NCBI GenBank assembly: GCA_026413225.1
Contig: CM048557.1
Location: forward strand, 22,298,871 to 22,362,870
Reading direction: 5' to 3'
DNA: 64,000 nucleotides
Source: Otis tarda
Lineage: Eukaryota > Chordata > Aves > Otidiformes > Otididae
The position numbers and the translations under genes were made by a program. Shown here one piece after another: positions 49,801 through 62,908 of this stretch. How positions within the stretch are numbered: the first letter of the stretch is position 1; each line of letters opens with the position of its first letter. The notes below the pieces were generated by a model. The model did no database searches, was not told the origin of the DNA, and worked only from the letters and a program-made list of their open reading frames with translations.

Positions 49801-52800
49801 TCCCTCAGGGCAGGATCATTTGTATCTGCCGTTTCCAACAGATGTTTGTCTAACCTTGTAATGCAAACCTTCAGTGATGGCATTCCACTGCCTCTGCAGG
49901 AAGTCAGCACAAGCCTGTTACTACCCTGAGCATTAGAAAGCTTTTCCTAACGTCTGTTTTAAATATTCCTTGCTGTAATTTAAACCCACTATTATTGGCT
50001 CTTGAGTACTCCTACCACTACCATCTTCCATTTTTCACTAAGAATAACTATTGCAAGTACTTATTAATAAGTGCCTTGTTCAGTGTTTCCACTTACAAAA
50101 ATGCTTCATAACAGATGCTCCGACACAAATTTCAGATGAATTTGTTAAGTAAAATGGGGGAAGGGTTGGTGGGATCTGGCTGAAGTGATCTAGAATAATC
50201 ATATAGTTAGAAAATACATCAGGCAGTAGAAGCACTGGATGATAGCACCATTTATGAAATAGCAAAGCAGAAAGAAGACATTTGCCAGTTTTTGATGTAA
50301 TTATGCAGACTGCTGTAAGATTTTTCGTTACCTGAGTGGGGCAGCAAAAAGGAGGTGAAGGGGCTGATGAGTTGCAGGAAGAGGCATTTTGGGAGGGTTA
50401 CCGTACCTCAGACGCCTGCTGGTCACTCTGAGTTTCTGCTGCTAGAAGAGTCCTCCAGCACCACCCGTGAGCGCAGGAATACTGGGATGATGCTCTGCTG
50501 GAAGGCAGGGACTGCCAAGAGGAGATGATTCACAGGCATCTTGCTTATTTCTGGCTCTGCAACTGGGATAGTGTGCCAAAAATGAGTGAAACCAAAGATC
50601 AAGTGAAGAGGTCTAGTAGGACTTTTACCACTTGATACAGCCATTGGGAGCTATGACTCATGCAGTCAGAGATGATGCTTTAACATTCGATCTAGATCTA
50701 TATCATTCTGCCGGTGTGACTGAATTACTAATGACAGCATTTGCGGAGAGATGAATTCAGCTGTCTTAACTTGCACCTCCACTCCTTTTTTCTTGACTGA
50801 TATTTGCAGTGATGATAATAAAATACATAGTTCTTAAATTTTATTTATTTGTATTACTCCTTTTGGAATTATCTTGAGCCCCTGTTGAGTGGGGAGAGTA
50901 AGCCAGGAGGGACAAATGAAGGGGATGCGTGGTATAGTTTATGTTCTCACTTGGAGGTAGACCTGGTTAGCAGGATGTGATGTACTCTGTGGCAATCACT
51001 GAATGTATTATAATGTACGAATTACCTCTGTTTGCTACTGCTTCTGCTGCACTATTTGCAATAAGTAAAATGATGGAGGACCCAAGGTTTTTGGCCCGTT
51101 CCCAGGCAGGGCAGCTAGAGTGACACCCAAAACACTTGTTAGCCTATTCACCTGCATTGCTAGATGCTGAATTTACACCTTTGTGAAGTATGACTCTGTC
51201 TTGTAATGCTGTAATCTCTTCTGCTGCCATCTCTGGACTTTTCACCTTGCTCAGGTGAAAACAGCCAGTTTTTGTGTTCGTGATCTGCTTATTCTGAAAA
51301 GAAATCTCCTCGGGGCCATTAAAGGACCTTATCTCAACCATCAACGGTAAGGGAACTCATCAGAGTGCTGGCTTTTTGAGAAGCTTGAGGTGGGGGGTGG
51401 ATTGTCTTGTTTTTCTAACTGATCTTTTCAATGTTAACCTGAAAAGTAAGTAGGAATCCATACAGGGTTGTAGCTCTCAAAGAGCAGGCTGAGGGGAAAG
51501 CAGCTCGCTTTTTAGTGGAGCTAAGCACTAGCAGAGTAAATGGCATGGGAAAATAAAATGGAACTTTGGAAACAAAGGTTACGTTTCACAGAAGGATAAA
51601 TACACTGAAAGCAGTCCAGGGAAGCAGGAGATAAGAAAGTAGTTGTGCGGAGGTGCCGAGAGCACAGAAGTATAGAGACTGTGGGAAAGATGCTGGAGAG
51701 TTTCTCACAGACAGCCCGGGAGCCTGTGCTTTTGCTGCAGCTGCTGTAGAGCAGAGCAGGAAGGATTAGGTACAGCTAATCCCACACTGAACTCCGGGCT
51801 GTTAAACTGCATGGGTTTGACATGTGCATTTCAATGTTTCGAGTATTAATTGTGAGATAGCTGGGCAACATCACGCTGCAAGCCTGCTGGGCAGAATTGC
51901 TCTTAGACCATGTGTTTCTTTATCATTTCCTTATAGGGGTTTGTTATTTCACAGTGGAAAAACTAGCGCCTGCTCTGGGATTTTAAATAGCTAGATATGC
52001 TCTAGCAAGACAAAAAGTGTTAGCTGAATATGTATAGAAAGTTAAGTATTCTTCAGCTGTGTTGGAAAAGGACTGTTGTTCATTATACTGGCCAGTCTAC
52101 CTGGCACTCCAAGCAAGCGGCCATCAAAAGGTGAAGTGCACATTGTGCTAATGAGATGCTAAGCTATTGTTAGAGACATGGTTTCTGAGGGAACTAAACT
52201 GCATGTTAAACAGATGAACTTGGATATTTGTGAAAGACTCTGCCTGAAGTTGCTGAGAGGGGGAAATGTGGTTTCAATTGCCTGCTTTTTACCCTCATGA
52301 GTGTCTGGACCAGGAACAGAGAAGCGTGTTTGTCCTACCCCGTCAGCCGGGCGGGCTTGCTCTGCCCTCTGTCAAGGCTTGCACAAGGTGCAAAGCAACA
52401 GGACAAAGTACGAGACTTAGCGGAGGTGAACTCAGCGTCTTGTCAGCCGCAAACTTGATCTGACCCTGGGCAAGTCACTCATACCGGGTGCCTGCGTCCC
52501 CCTCGGCGGCTGAGCGCTGGTTGTTTCACAGCGCCACTGCTGGAAGGAAGGCCTGTGGATGAGTCCTCTCCAGTCTTGGCAGTTGCTTACGCAGCTGCTC
52601 TATGCATCGCTCCCTGTATTACATGATCTGTTCTCAAGTGAAAGCTTTCCTTTTTGTAAAGTACAGTGGTTGGTATCTTACAGAGTTGCATCTTACAGAG
52701 ATGCAGGAAATTGAGTATAAATCTCCCTTTGCACAGCTGGTATTTCTTTCAGAACCCAAAAGAACCATTAATGCTGTGCTTAAAAAAACCAAACCAAAAC

Positions 52801-55800
52801 AAAACACCAAACCAGCCTAAGTCAAGCATCCATCTGCACTTTTCCTCTCTGAGCACCCAACAAGCGTACTGCAAAAGGCAGGGACAGTTTGAGAGAAAAG
52901 TAGAATTCAATGTCCTGGTTGCTTACTGGTGCTGGTATGTTTTCAATGAGGCTTTACTGTATTTTCAGGGGCTTTTGGGCAAAGGTGGAGATCTTTCTCC
53001 TCTCATTAATTCCCTGATCTGCTGAGGGGCTAAGAACTTTTTGAGAATTTTACCTAGTGCATGGAGACTGTACATCAAGGTGGCTGTGGCATTTGGTGTG
53101 GCATGTGGATTAAAATACCTCCTGCCACCAGTATGGTTGTTACTCAGAGTGCAGGAAGGGGATCTGGTGGAGAAGGGGCATCTCCTCACCCACTGCAGGC
53201 ATCTGCCTGCCTTCCCAGTGTTGGAACACAGAACTGCTTTGGCAGGACAGACCCGGCTTTTTCCAATATATATTTTTTTTAATTTTTAAATTCAGTTATT
53301 GCTTGACAGGTTGCCGTTGTTTTCTGCAGAACACAAACAAGGGAAAGGAAGTTGCCTTTTTTTTTTCCTGCTATTTATAAAGCAATAAAATTTGGATGGA
53401 GCTTCAAGGAGTAGGGAAAAGGCGCTTCACTAGCTTGAGGGCTTTTCTCCATAACATTAGAAAGATGGATCCTTTCCAAGCAGGCATCAGTGCCAGACTT
53501 TTCCTAACAAAGACTGGGTTAATCTCTCATTCTGGAAAGTCCCACTTAGCCAGCATAAGGGAGAAGACTGCCTGCCTTCTTTCTGTGAATTTTGTTGTAG
53601 GTGTGAGTACTCTCTAATTTCCCAAGGCAGTGCTGAATTTAACGATGCAACAGTTGGTGAGTAATGTGGCAGACAAAAGTTGTTGAAAGTTGCGGTGGTT
53701 TGGCTGTAGTGTTGGAAGTAGGTAGCTCTAAAGTGTAAGATGTGGTGCTGTCACATTGCTGCCATTTCCCTGACTGCTCAGGAAGCTGCTTTACAGCAGT
53801 CTGACTCCATACAGTGCCTCCTGCAAGAGAGACATTACATTTAAATTTGGATTGGAAATGCGTAGTTATTCTGCTGTCCCCTCATGCAAAGAAAATTTCC
53901 AGATATGTGCTATATGAGCATCTGAAGCTTCAAAAACAATTAGCTGTTGAGCAAATACCCAGTACGTGCCACTGAGAAGTACCATCTTCTGACTGATCTC
54001 TACTTTTTTTCATCCTCCCAAATGAATGAAGAGAAAAGCTGTACTGAAAATAGTGTGAGGATTGCAAATTCTCTCAAGGCATGGCTCTTGCTTACAGTAA
54101 TCAGGTTTTATTTCGAGAAGGACTGTGCAAAGGGTATTTTTGGCACTTGGTTCCAGTTGCCTAATTAAACTTCTCGAAACAACAACAACTAAATGCATCA
54201 CCCCTGGAACAGGCCAGAGCTTTGGAAAGCAGCCATGTAAATCTACTAAGAACAAATGGAGAAATTCCCATTCCAGTCTTATAAACTTCAAAATCCAGAT
54301 GGGGTAGCCCTCCAGCGACTGTTGCTGCTGTGCACACAGGGCAGGGCAGACCCTGTCAGGAAGAGGATGTCCCCGTGCTCTTTTCTTTTGCTTATGTCTC
54401 TCCTTCTTTTCAAAACAGCAACCACTCAGATAAGTGCCTGAGATGATGCTACTGCCTTGATTTTTATTATTATATCTCCACTTCCAATTCCACTCTCATT
54501 TCAATCCTTTCCTCATAAGGTGAGGCACAGAGCCTTTGTACCTGGCAGGACAGCTGGTTGATAGGGTAAGTGCATCTGCAGTGAGCGTGCTGGTTCGGCT
54601 GCCTGCCTGTGCTGCTTCCTGCCCTTGACCCTTGCAAGTTTTTGCTGGAGGATGCCCTGCGAGCAGGTTTGAAGAGAGCATTCCGCACAGGCTTCCAGCA
54701 GTATCTACCCATGTTAATTCAAAGGAAACCTATAGCATAGAAAGAGACCAGCCTTGCATGATAATTGGGGTTAACCTGTGCCAGTTCAAAGATAGTGCCT
54801 GTGGATGATATCTAGCATGAGCTGTAAGTGATTTTTATTTTTTTTTCCTGCCTCTGTTCTAATTGCAGTAAGAAATTTTGGTAGTACACCTATTAAGATC
54901 ACCTTAGCTCTCTGTTCTAAGCAGTTCTCAATTGATTGTAGTGTTACCAAATCCTGAGTATTCTGGCTGAAATTTTCTGTCTGGGCTATCTATTTCACCA
55001 TGTTATTATTTTTAGGTTTTCATAAAAAAAAAAAAAAAAAAGTCCAGCCTTTTCCAGGAGCCAGACTAGGAGGAGAGCATTGCTTTAGATTAAAAGAAAC
55101 AAGCAAACACATCCTGGCAGCTGCTTTCTCTATGAGCTGGAATGCCCCAAATGCTTGGAAGCCAGTTTTGGGATTTGGCAGAGGGGTGGCCTTTGAGCTC
55201 ATGAGTGAGTGTTTCCCCATCTGTGAGAAGTTTCCCCGTTTTAAGCCATATCATGTGTATGCAGCCATGACTTCAAAGTTTTCTTGCTGAACATTAATGT
55301 TTTCTGGTCACTGAAAGGCAAAAGCAGTGTACCCAAGAAAGCATGCCATATCCTACACCCTCTGGAAAGGAACCCATGGTTGCTGTCAGCCAGGATCTTA
55401 GTCTACTTTGCTGCCAGAGGTGGCCGCCCGACTCTCCCTTGTTCCTTTGGCATGTTCCTACCTGACAATCCAGGAAAAATAACCCAAGTCTTCCCCTGGA
55501 TCAGATGCCTGACCCGCCTCCCCATGAGGTAACAAGTGTTCATGACATTTCAAAGGAAGCAGCAGTATGGGACGAGGAGGATTGTGCTTCCCTGCAGGGA
55601 GACATCCTGTAGAACTTGCTGGCAGCCAGTACATCTAAACCCTGGCAGTTTGATTTGTTCCTTCTCCAGCTGATCAATACAAAGGCCAACAACTGTTACT
55701 CCTGTAAGCTGCTGTGTTTGCCCAAGTAAAGGAGGTCTGCAAGGCAGGTTGATAGGCTAAGCATTGCCATTGATCCTAGAGGGTGACAATGTGAGAACAA

Positions 55801-57220
55801 TTTATGGCACTTCTGTTCTGTTGGATTTTTTTAGAATTTCTTATTGCAATTAATTTTGATATAAAACATAGGTAGAAAAGATAATTCTTGGGACTGCAGG
55901 TAGTTTTGGCCGTGGTGGACCTGCTTGGAGAATGAAAGGGGTTATGGAGGAATGAAAGTTGCTGCATCCCTTCTTGTTTGTTGCAGAGGCCATAGTCTAT
56001 GGAGTGGATGGAGTACACAGGGAGAAAGAATCTAGTGATATGGTTAAAGCAATTACACTGGTCGGTATAGTGATTTTTTTTTTCTCTCCCTGCACTCCTC
56101 CTCTTGGATGCTTGAAGAATATCTCCTTCTTCTGATTAATCTTAATTCAAGCAATTCTATTATTTAAACATCACAGTTCTCTTTTTACATTTCCAAACTG
56201 CTCAGCCTTCTCAGTAGCTCACATAAAGATACTTCTTTCATTTGTGCCTCAGTTCCTAAAGTGAGAAGGGGACCCTGTTGGGAGGTTATGTCTTTTGTCC
56301 AGAACACTGAGTCCTGATATTACTACTCCTTTGTCCTTCTGAGTAGACCCTGAACAGATGAGATGTTACCTCTTGTATCTGCTCTGCTCAAGTGCATGTA
56401 GGTAAAGGAGGAAATTAGATCAAAGCTTCTATTTTGCTAAGTCGATGTTCTTTGTATGTACAAGATATAAATACAGTCCCTGCCCTGAGGAGCACACTCC
56501 TTTTGTCTGTGAATTTTTCCCTGAGTTCAAGTACAAAACACATAAATCACTACAAGGTTGCTGCAATGTGCTCTTTGTGGGGTGACCCATGAAGGTAACT
56601 CGAACTTCATCAAGGGAGAATGGTGATGCTTGCTTCCTTAGTGGTGTTTCATGTGGAATATATTGTACCAGGGCCTGGTAGCGACGGTTAGCTGAGTGGT
56701 TTTTGGATAAGAGGACAGTGTTGGCTTGACAGAGGCGGCTTTCTGGGGCTGGATTCCTGGATTCTGAGATGACTTTTCTGATGATGAGGAAAAATAAGAT
56801 GTTCATTTTGGTATTGTTGCACTGGGATTGCTGTGGTCATGCTACTTTTCCCTGAAAGTTGCCCAGTTTTGATCAGTGAAATAGAGTAGATACTGGCAAA
56901 CCTGGTCCCTTTACTTGTATGTGGATAATGTGGATAATAGCCTGTCCAAGTTTCAGGTCGTTGTCAAGGACATCTGATGTAAGAATCTTCTGGCAGAGAA
57001 ATCTGAGTTTGCAGGGTCCAGAAGAAGTCCTGCTGCCCCTACAAGCTCTTGCTTTTCTTACAGAGGAGAATCGGAGGTTGTGTATTTCTAGGACAAGTTG
57101 TAATGCCTGTGGGAGGGAAGGTGGGCACAGTATATAGACTGGGCAGAAATTCCTTGTCAGGGACTGGGGTAAACAAAAAAAGATTTCAGAGTGCTCATCA
57201 TGTTTTGTGCTGAGCAATTT
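46895..57220. other. Noncoding DNA, nothing recognised
   Basis: Over 10 kb without a supported gene, CpG island or identified transposable element. A/C-rich short tracts occur at about 49138..49170 and 52782..52815, and a poly-A tract at about 55024..55040. Open frames do not exceed about 155 codons and have no domains. It could be a long intron. Confidence 0.4.
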
Positions 57221-57252
57221 GAGAATCTATCTGTTGGAGAATCTATCTGTTG
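57221..57252. repeat. Exact 16-bp tandem duplication
   Basis: GAGAATCTATCTGTTG occurs twice head to tail (57221..57236 and 57237..57252). It is likely a recent slippage or duplication event. Confidence 0.9.
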
Positions 57253-57530
57253 GAACTTCTTGATTAGAAACAGTTTTAGAAATAAGTGCTAAGTCACTTG
57301 CTCAAAATCAACCTGGTGTTTTGCTTTAAAACCTGAAATGTTCTTTACATCTTACTTTTGCCACCATTACCTCCACAGATAAAACAAAAATGTTTGCTTT
57401 GACTGTTGTAAGGCACTTGTCACTTGTGAAATGTTGGCATTTAATTAATGGTGTTAATTGTTAAAGGAATGCAATCCCATTAAATTACAACAAAATTAAA
57501 AACAGTGAGGTTAGATGTGAGGAGAAAACT
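57253..57530. other. AT-rich spacer
   Basis: Nothing recognised apart from AT-rich sequence ahead of the CR1 tail. Confidence 0.5.
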
Positions 57531-57836
57531 TAGAATCATAGAATAGAATAGAATCATAGAATAGTTAGGGTTGGAAGGGACCCTCAAGGGTCATCTAGTC
57601 CAACCCCTCTGCAAGGAGCAGGGACATCCCCGACTAGATCAGGTTGCTCAGAGCCCTGTCCAACCTGGCCTTGAATGTTTCCAGGGATGGGGCATCCACC
57701 ACCTCTCTGGGCAACCTGTGCCAGTGTTCCACCACCCTCATTGTAAAAAGTGTTTTCCTGATGTCCAGTCTGAATCTGCTTCCTTCTATTTTAAAACCAT
57801 TACCCCTTGTCCTATCACAACAGACCCTGCTAAAGT
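57531..57836 (-). mobile_element. CR1 LINE 3'-end fragment, reverse orientation
   Basis: The tail TAGAATCATAGAATAG is at 57531 and the 3' UTR has GGTTGGAAGGGACC and CATCTAGTCC. Minus-strand coding remnants follow (TMRVVEHWHRLPREVV and FKARLDRALSNLI). It is truncated near 57836 and is in the 'ggatgtccctgctccttgc'-type tail class. It has no coding capacity. Confidence 0.95.
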
Positions 57837-58543
57837 TAATAATACATAATAGCAATATTGTCCATCAGTTGCCAATGAAACTTTCCTTGGAGGTCAGAAC
57901 TGGCCAGCTCCACAGAGATCACCCTGTTTTGCCAGACTGGTATGTCTCTCAGACAACTGCTTGGTGGAAAGGTCACCTCTTTGTGTGTTGTGGCAGAGCC
58001 CATAGATTGTCTGTGGCAATTACTGTTCTGTAACTGTTCCCAGTGATCCTATTTTCCGTTCCCACCTTCAGTGACTGGTATTCGGTGATCTTCTTCCCCT
58101 GGTAGATTTCCACAGACAAGAAGAATGTTTTGTAGTTTAGCCCCAGGATCTTCTGGATCATGAGGATGTCTGTCTCTTCAGGCTTCCATGGTAACAGTGA
58201 AGACCCACACAATTTTTGCTTTATTTTTGAGGCTACATCAAGGTGTGTGGCTTGCTTTGGCCCTAAACCTTAGGGGCTGGTACTAGCTACCCATTAAAAA
58301 ATGCTAATTATTTGCTTGTATTTCCCCTAGAATGTTTGTTTTGCTATTAAATTAAATTAATTATAATATCTCAAGGAAATGTTTTATTGCATGAACAATG
58401 TGTGTTAAAGGGAGAAAAATAGTTTTTGTTCATGTGCCAGTGGTATCTGTATGGCCTTAGTATTGAGGCCTGAACTTTGAGAACACAGTGGTTTTCTTTG
58501 CTATGGTACATATAGTCATATACAGGTAGTATTTAATTAATTG
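57837..58543. other. Noncoding DNA between CR1 and the ERV element
   Basis: AT-rich, with no recognisable gene. It includes the AAATTAAATTAATTATAAT stretch near 58348..58366. Confidence 0.5.
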
Positions 58544-59243
58544 TGTCGTAGTTCAGCCCTGATCAGGACCAGACTACGCAGTCTCTCTCTCACTCCCCCC
58601 ACCTTCCGAGAGAACAGGGAGAGAAAATAAAGAAAAATGGCTCGAGGTTTGAGATAAGGACAGGGAGAAATCCTTAAAGTTACTGTCACGGGCAAAACAG
58701 ACTCGACTTGGGGAAAACTATTCATTTATTACTACAAACAGCAGGATAATGAGACAGAGAACAAGATAACCTCCATCCACCCCTCCCTCTTCCCAAGCTT
58801 AACATTATCTCTACTACCTTCCCCCCCCGAGCGGCACAGGGGGGAAGAGGGAATGGGGGTTGCAGTCAGTTCATACGTTGTTTCATGCTGCTGCTTCATG
58901 GTCGGGGGAAGAACTCCTCACATTCCTCCCCTGCTCCATCATGGGGTCCCTCCCACGGGCCACAGTCCTTCGTGGAACTGCTCCGGCGTGGGTTATCTCT
59001 TCCACGGAGTACAGTCTCTCCAGAACGGCTGTCCCAGCGGGCCCTCCACGGGCCACAGCCACCTTCAGGCATCCACCTCCCCCGGTACGGGGTCCTTCAC
59101 AGGCTCCAAGTGGATCTCTGCTTCTCCGTGGACCTCCATGGGCTGCAGGGGGACAACCTGCTCCACCATGGTCGTCACCACAGGCTGCAGGGGAATCTTG
59201 GCCAGGAGCCGCATTACTCCTCCCCCTCCTTCTGAACTGACAA
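58544..59243 (-). mobile_element. Avian endogenous retrovirus LTR-type element
   Basis: On the + strand the element begins TGTCGTAGTTCAGCCC, the reverse complement of a typical avian ERV LTR end (...CTACGACA). A C-rich segment, a 'gtttgagataaggacag' segment and then about 330 bases of degenerate GC-rich repeats follow. The repeat units resemble 'CTGCTCCGGCGTGGGT' and 'CCACGGGCCACAGTCC'. I know this arrangement from ERVL-like avian LTRs, whose transcribed orientation makes this copy minus-strand. A minus-strand AATAAA lies at 58725..58730. No gag, pol or env is present, so it is a solo or partial LTR. Open frames of 116-140 codons here come from base composition. The family name needs a repeat library. 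Confidence 0.75.
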
Positions 59244-62200
59244 GGGACAAAGCCAAAGGACAAGCCAAAGTGTAAAAATGGATGGAGAATGTTGTATTTT
59301 GATAGCTTCCAAAAGATGTCCTATTTGAGAGGTGTGAATTTATGCATTGCATTTCAGGCTCCTGCTCAGAGGAGGGTGAATATTCATTGGGATTAGCAGC
59401 ATCTTCTGCATGAGAGGTGTCAAAATGGGCTGTCAGCGTAATGAACACGCTCCTGTTGTTCTCTGGTTTGAGACTCATTCTGTCAACTCAATGCACCTTT
59501 TAAAAGCTTCTTATTTATTTATGTGATACCAATTATCTGCTGAGGTCTGTAGACACAGGCTAGATCAAAAAAGATAGACAGTCATTTCACTGAGTTTAGG
59601 GGTGGTTCGATACTGTAAGTGGCATTACTTCTAATTTGACTCTGGCAGGGCAAATTTCCCTCTGTCGGTGTAGGGCAAAAGAGGTTCAGTTTGGCATTGC
59701 CTCGTGCATTCATTTCTACAAATGTCAAGACTCAGACCTATGTCTCAAAGACCTTTGTTTAGAGATAAAGGCAATAAATTAAAAATATGTATACTAGTCT
59801 TGCATACTCTGCCTTTCATGGGGAGGGGGTAATTGATACCCCTTATTTTGATAACAAAAACTGTTTGTTTATTCATATCAGTCACTGTGGTAAAACCAGA
59901 AAATCAGTCACGAAAATATATTTCATGTCCCTGGGACTTTGTGACCCAGTATAGAATATACTCTGTCAAGAAGAAAATCCATTTAACAGGCTTTAAATTT
60001 ACGAGCATGCTGAACCTCTAAATACTATCCAGTTTTTAACATGATTTGTTTTGTTCATTGATTATTTTTGTTTGACGTGTTGTCAAAGTTGTGACAATCT
60101 AAGGACATAGGTAATCCAAGGTTTGTAGAGATAATGTGTTGTATTAAACCAGCAAATATCACTGGAAAAGTCAAAGGTGCTTTCAAACACACAGACAGCA
60201 CCTAATTACAATTTGTGTGCCCAAAAGCCTCTCTGCTTCTCCCAGCTCTATTTTTTGGTCTAATCTGGCATAGTCTGTCTGACCACAAACCCTGTCCTAC
60301 CCGGCCCTTCACTGGTACCTACAGGCCGCAGGAACACTGCTGGGTTCTGCTGGTTAAAGTACGGAGCCTGCCTCTGCTCACTTGCATATTTTTTCCAGAT
60401 ACAAATGAACACAATGGATTTTTCACCAAACTTTTTTTTTGTAAGTAAAAAAGCAATGAAGGAATGATATGGGTTGTTGGGAAAATAGTCCTCCAGCCTG
60501 CTGCTGTAGCTGTTTATAACTACTTTTTACTATGAGTCCATTTTTTAATATTAGTTTTTGAAACCTTCCTGGTTAAAATCAAATTACTTTAATTAAGTTT
60601 CTTTTTACTGCTTGTAGCCTAATTGTTGGTAATTGAGATATGATGTTTGGAAGTGGCCATTATCTGGTAATTGACCATGTCAGTTTTGTAAGTCTCCATA
60701 GCTTTAGCTTATCGCACCTCTGTATCCACCAGACTCAAGTCATACATTGATTCTTAGAGCAGATTTTGTTTTCCTGAATTGCTTCTTCACCAGTGCAATG
60801 CTCTTCAGCCACTACATGTGGTGCTATTCTCAGTAGGAACAGAGGCTCAGATGTACCCTGGAGTACAGGAATATTACAGATTCTGTATGGATAACAGGGG
60901 TTTGCCGCTTTCTGGGTCTGGTCGCAGATCTGTGCTGTATCCCAGGAGCTGTCAGTGCTGTATTTCTAGAGGGTGATCAGGAATCACTCAAGGAAGCAGG
61001 GAATGAGTTTCCGCTTGAAGCTCACACCTTCAAGACACGGTCTGCTATGAACTCTGTTCTGAGGCCATGTCTAGGAGTATAGCCGAAGTTCAGTTATCTG
61101 TTTCAGTTAGGCTTTATCTGCATCCAGGCAGTCCTTTGAGGATGAACAGTGTAGACTTTATAAAAAGGGATTTGTCTCTCCTCAGCTCTGCAGGTAACCT
61201 GGAGAGGCAAAAATGTGTGTTCAGCAGGAGTCTGATAAAGCATGGCAGCTGGTCAGGCAGGAGGAGCAGAGTGCTCTCCACCTTGAGGACCTGTGGGAAG
61301 CAGTGGCTGCTGCTTGTCTGACTGTGGTGCTGGCTGAAATCTATGTCCACTTGGCAAATCTGGTCAGCAGAAACCTAAAGGCAATGGAATGAACCTTCAA
61401 TGAGCTGGCCTTGCTCAAACCTGAAGTAAAACTGAAGAACAGGTAAAGTGGATTACTCTTTGGCTTTCTCTTCTGTTGCTTGTATCAGCATTAAATACGT
61501 TTATAAATGCCACTAAGTATCCAGGGTAGTAAGCCATGATGAGAGTAATAACGCAGGACAAGTTGTGCAATTACATTTAAATGCCCACATATTTTCAGTG
61601 GTTATGAGGGGCAAAAAGCCAAATGTCTTCAGCCTCTTAATACTGGATTTCTGGTGTATTGTACATAAAAATTCTTGAGACATGCTGTTGCTTCATAAAA
61701 AGTGAAAGAGTACTTTATCATTTTTATAACTCAGCTGACAAATAGGGACACCCAGCTATTCAAAGCTCCCTTATAGTCCAATCACTTCTCTGCAATAATG
61801 CTTTCTGAAAGGAAGAACTGCTGTAGCTGCAATATTGCATGTGTGTCTCTAGAAAAAGAAACTGTTACTATTGCAGACACCATTCTGAATTCGTCTGTAT
61901 CCCCAAGAGCCTGTGCATCTTTAACTTTTCTCCTCATTGTCTGAGTCCTGGATGGCTGTGTGTGGAGGGTAGATCAGTGAAGGATTTCCCTTCTTGCCTC
62001 ATACAAGCCAGATTTTGGATATGGATTTGCTCATTTACAGTTTGAAGTCTTCATATTCAAAATTCTGCTTAGGCACATTGTAGAAATGAAAGAGAGCAAT
62101 GAGGGTTTGAGCCGTTCACACTCTTATTTGGACAAAGGAATGCCCATGTTGAACTCCCTAAATATTTTTCTCTTCACGTGGAGGCTGTAAGTCATTTTGA

Positions 62201-62792
62201 GTAACTCCATGTCTAGAAACTCAGTTTCTGGCACAGATGCCCATATGGAGACAACAGACAACAAGGAAAACAAAAATGAAATTTGTCCGTTAGAAAACAG
62301 AGTTAAACAGATGAGAGGGTGTAGTAGGACTGACAATTCTGATTGCATGGAGATATGAGCTGCTCTTGATTTTTGGGAACTTTGAGTCTGTATTTTAAAG
62401 CTCTGCCTTCCTGGATTTGCTGCACTGAATGATACTGGGTTGTCCTAGAGACAAGTGGGTGAAGAACAGTTGAATTTTCCCTTTGACTCTGTACCACGTA
62501 GGAGGGCTGGCAGAGGTGTATTGAGTTTTCACTCAAAGGAAAGAATTTTGCAGGGAGCGGCAACACTAACAGCTGAACCAACTGGATTTCCTGATATTCT
62601 GCAAATAGACATATCTTCTAACCAGCTTCCATTAGTAAACTTGCCCTTAGAGCTAGCAATATATACAAACAAAAACTTCACATGTCCCAATGTTATCCTT
62701 AGTTATGTTAAAGTTTCCGCATACGTTCTAGAATGTGTTTGTCTTTCTTTGTGTTTCCTGAAGGGGAAAGGTTTTGCTTTCATTCTTTCATT
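59244..62792. other. Noncoding DNA, nothing recognised
   Basis: Mixed AT-rich sequence with short domain-free frames. No CpG-rich segment or repeat was identified. Confidence 0.45.
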
Positions 62793-62908
62793 CTGAGCAA
62801 CCTGATCTAGTCGGGGATGTCCCTGCTCCTTGTAGGGGGGTTGGACTAGATGACCTTTGAAGGTCCCTTCCAACCCTAAGCATTCTATGACTCTATAATT
62901 CTATGATT
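62793..62908 (+). mobile_element. CR1 LINE 3'-tail fragment
   Basis: A very short CR1 copy starts at CTGAGCAACCTGATCTAG, the last ORF2 codons and stop. It runs through the 3' UTR GACTAGATGACCTTTGAAGG to the CTATGACTCTATAATTCTATGATT tail. It has the same tail class as the copy at 12745. Confidence 0.95.

Noticed and set aside
58853-59478. Several 116-140-codon frames on both strands
   Set aside because: They lie in the ERV LTR-type repeat region and partly in its flank. Open by composition, with no retroviral protein motifs.
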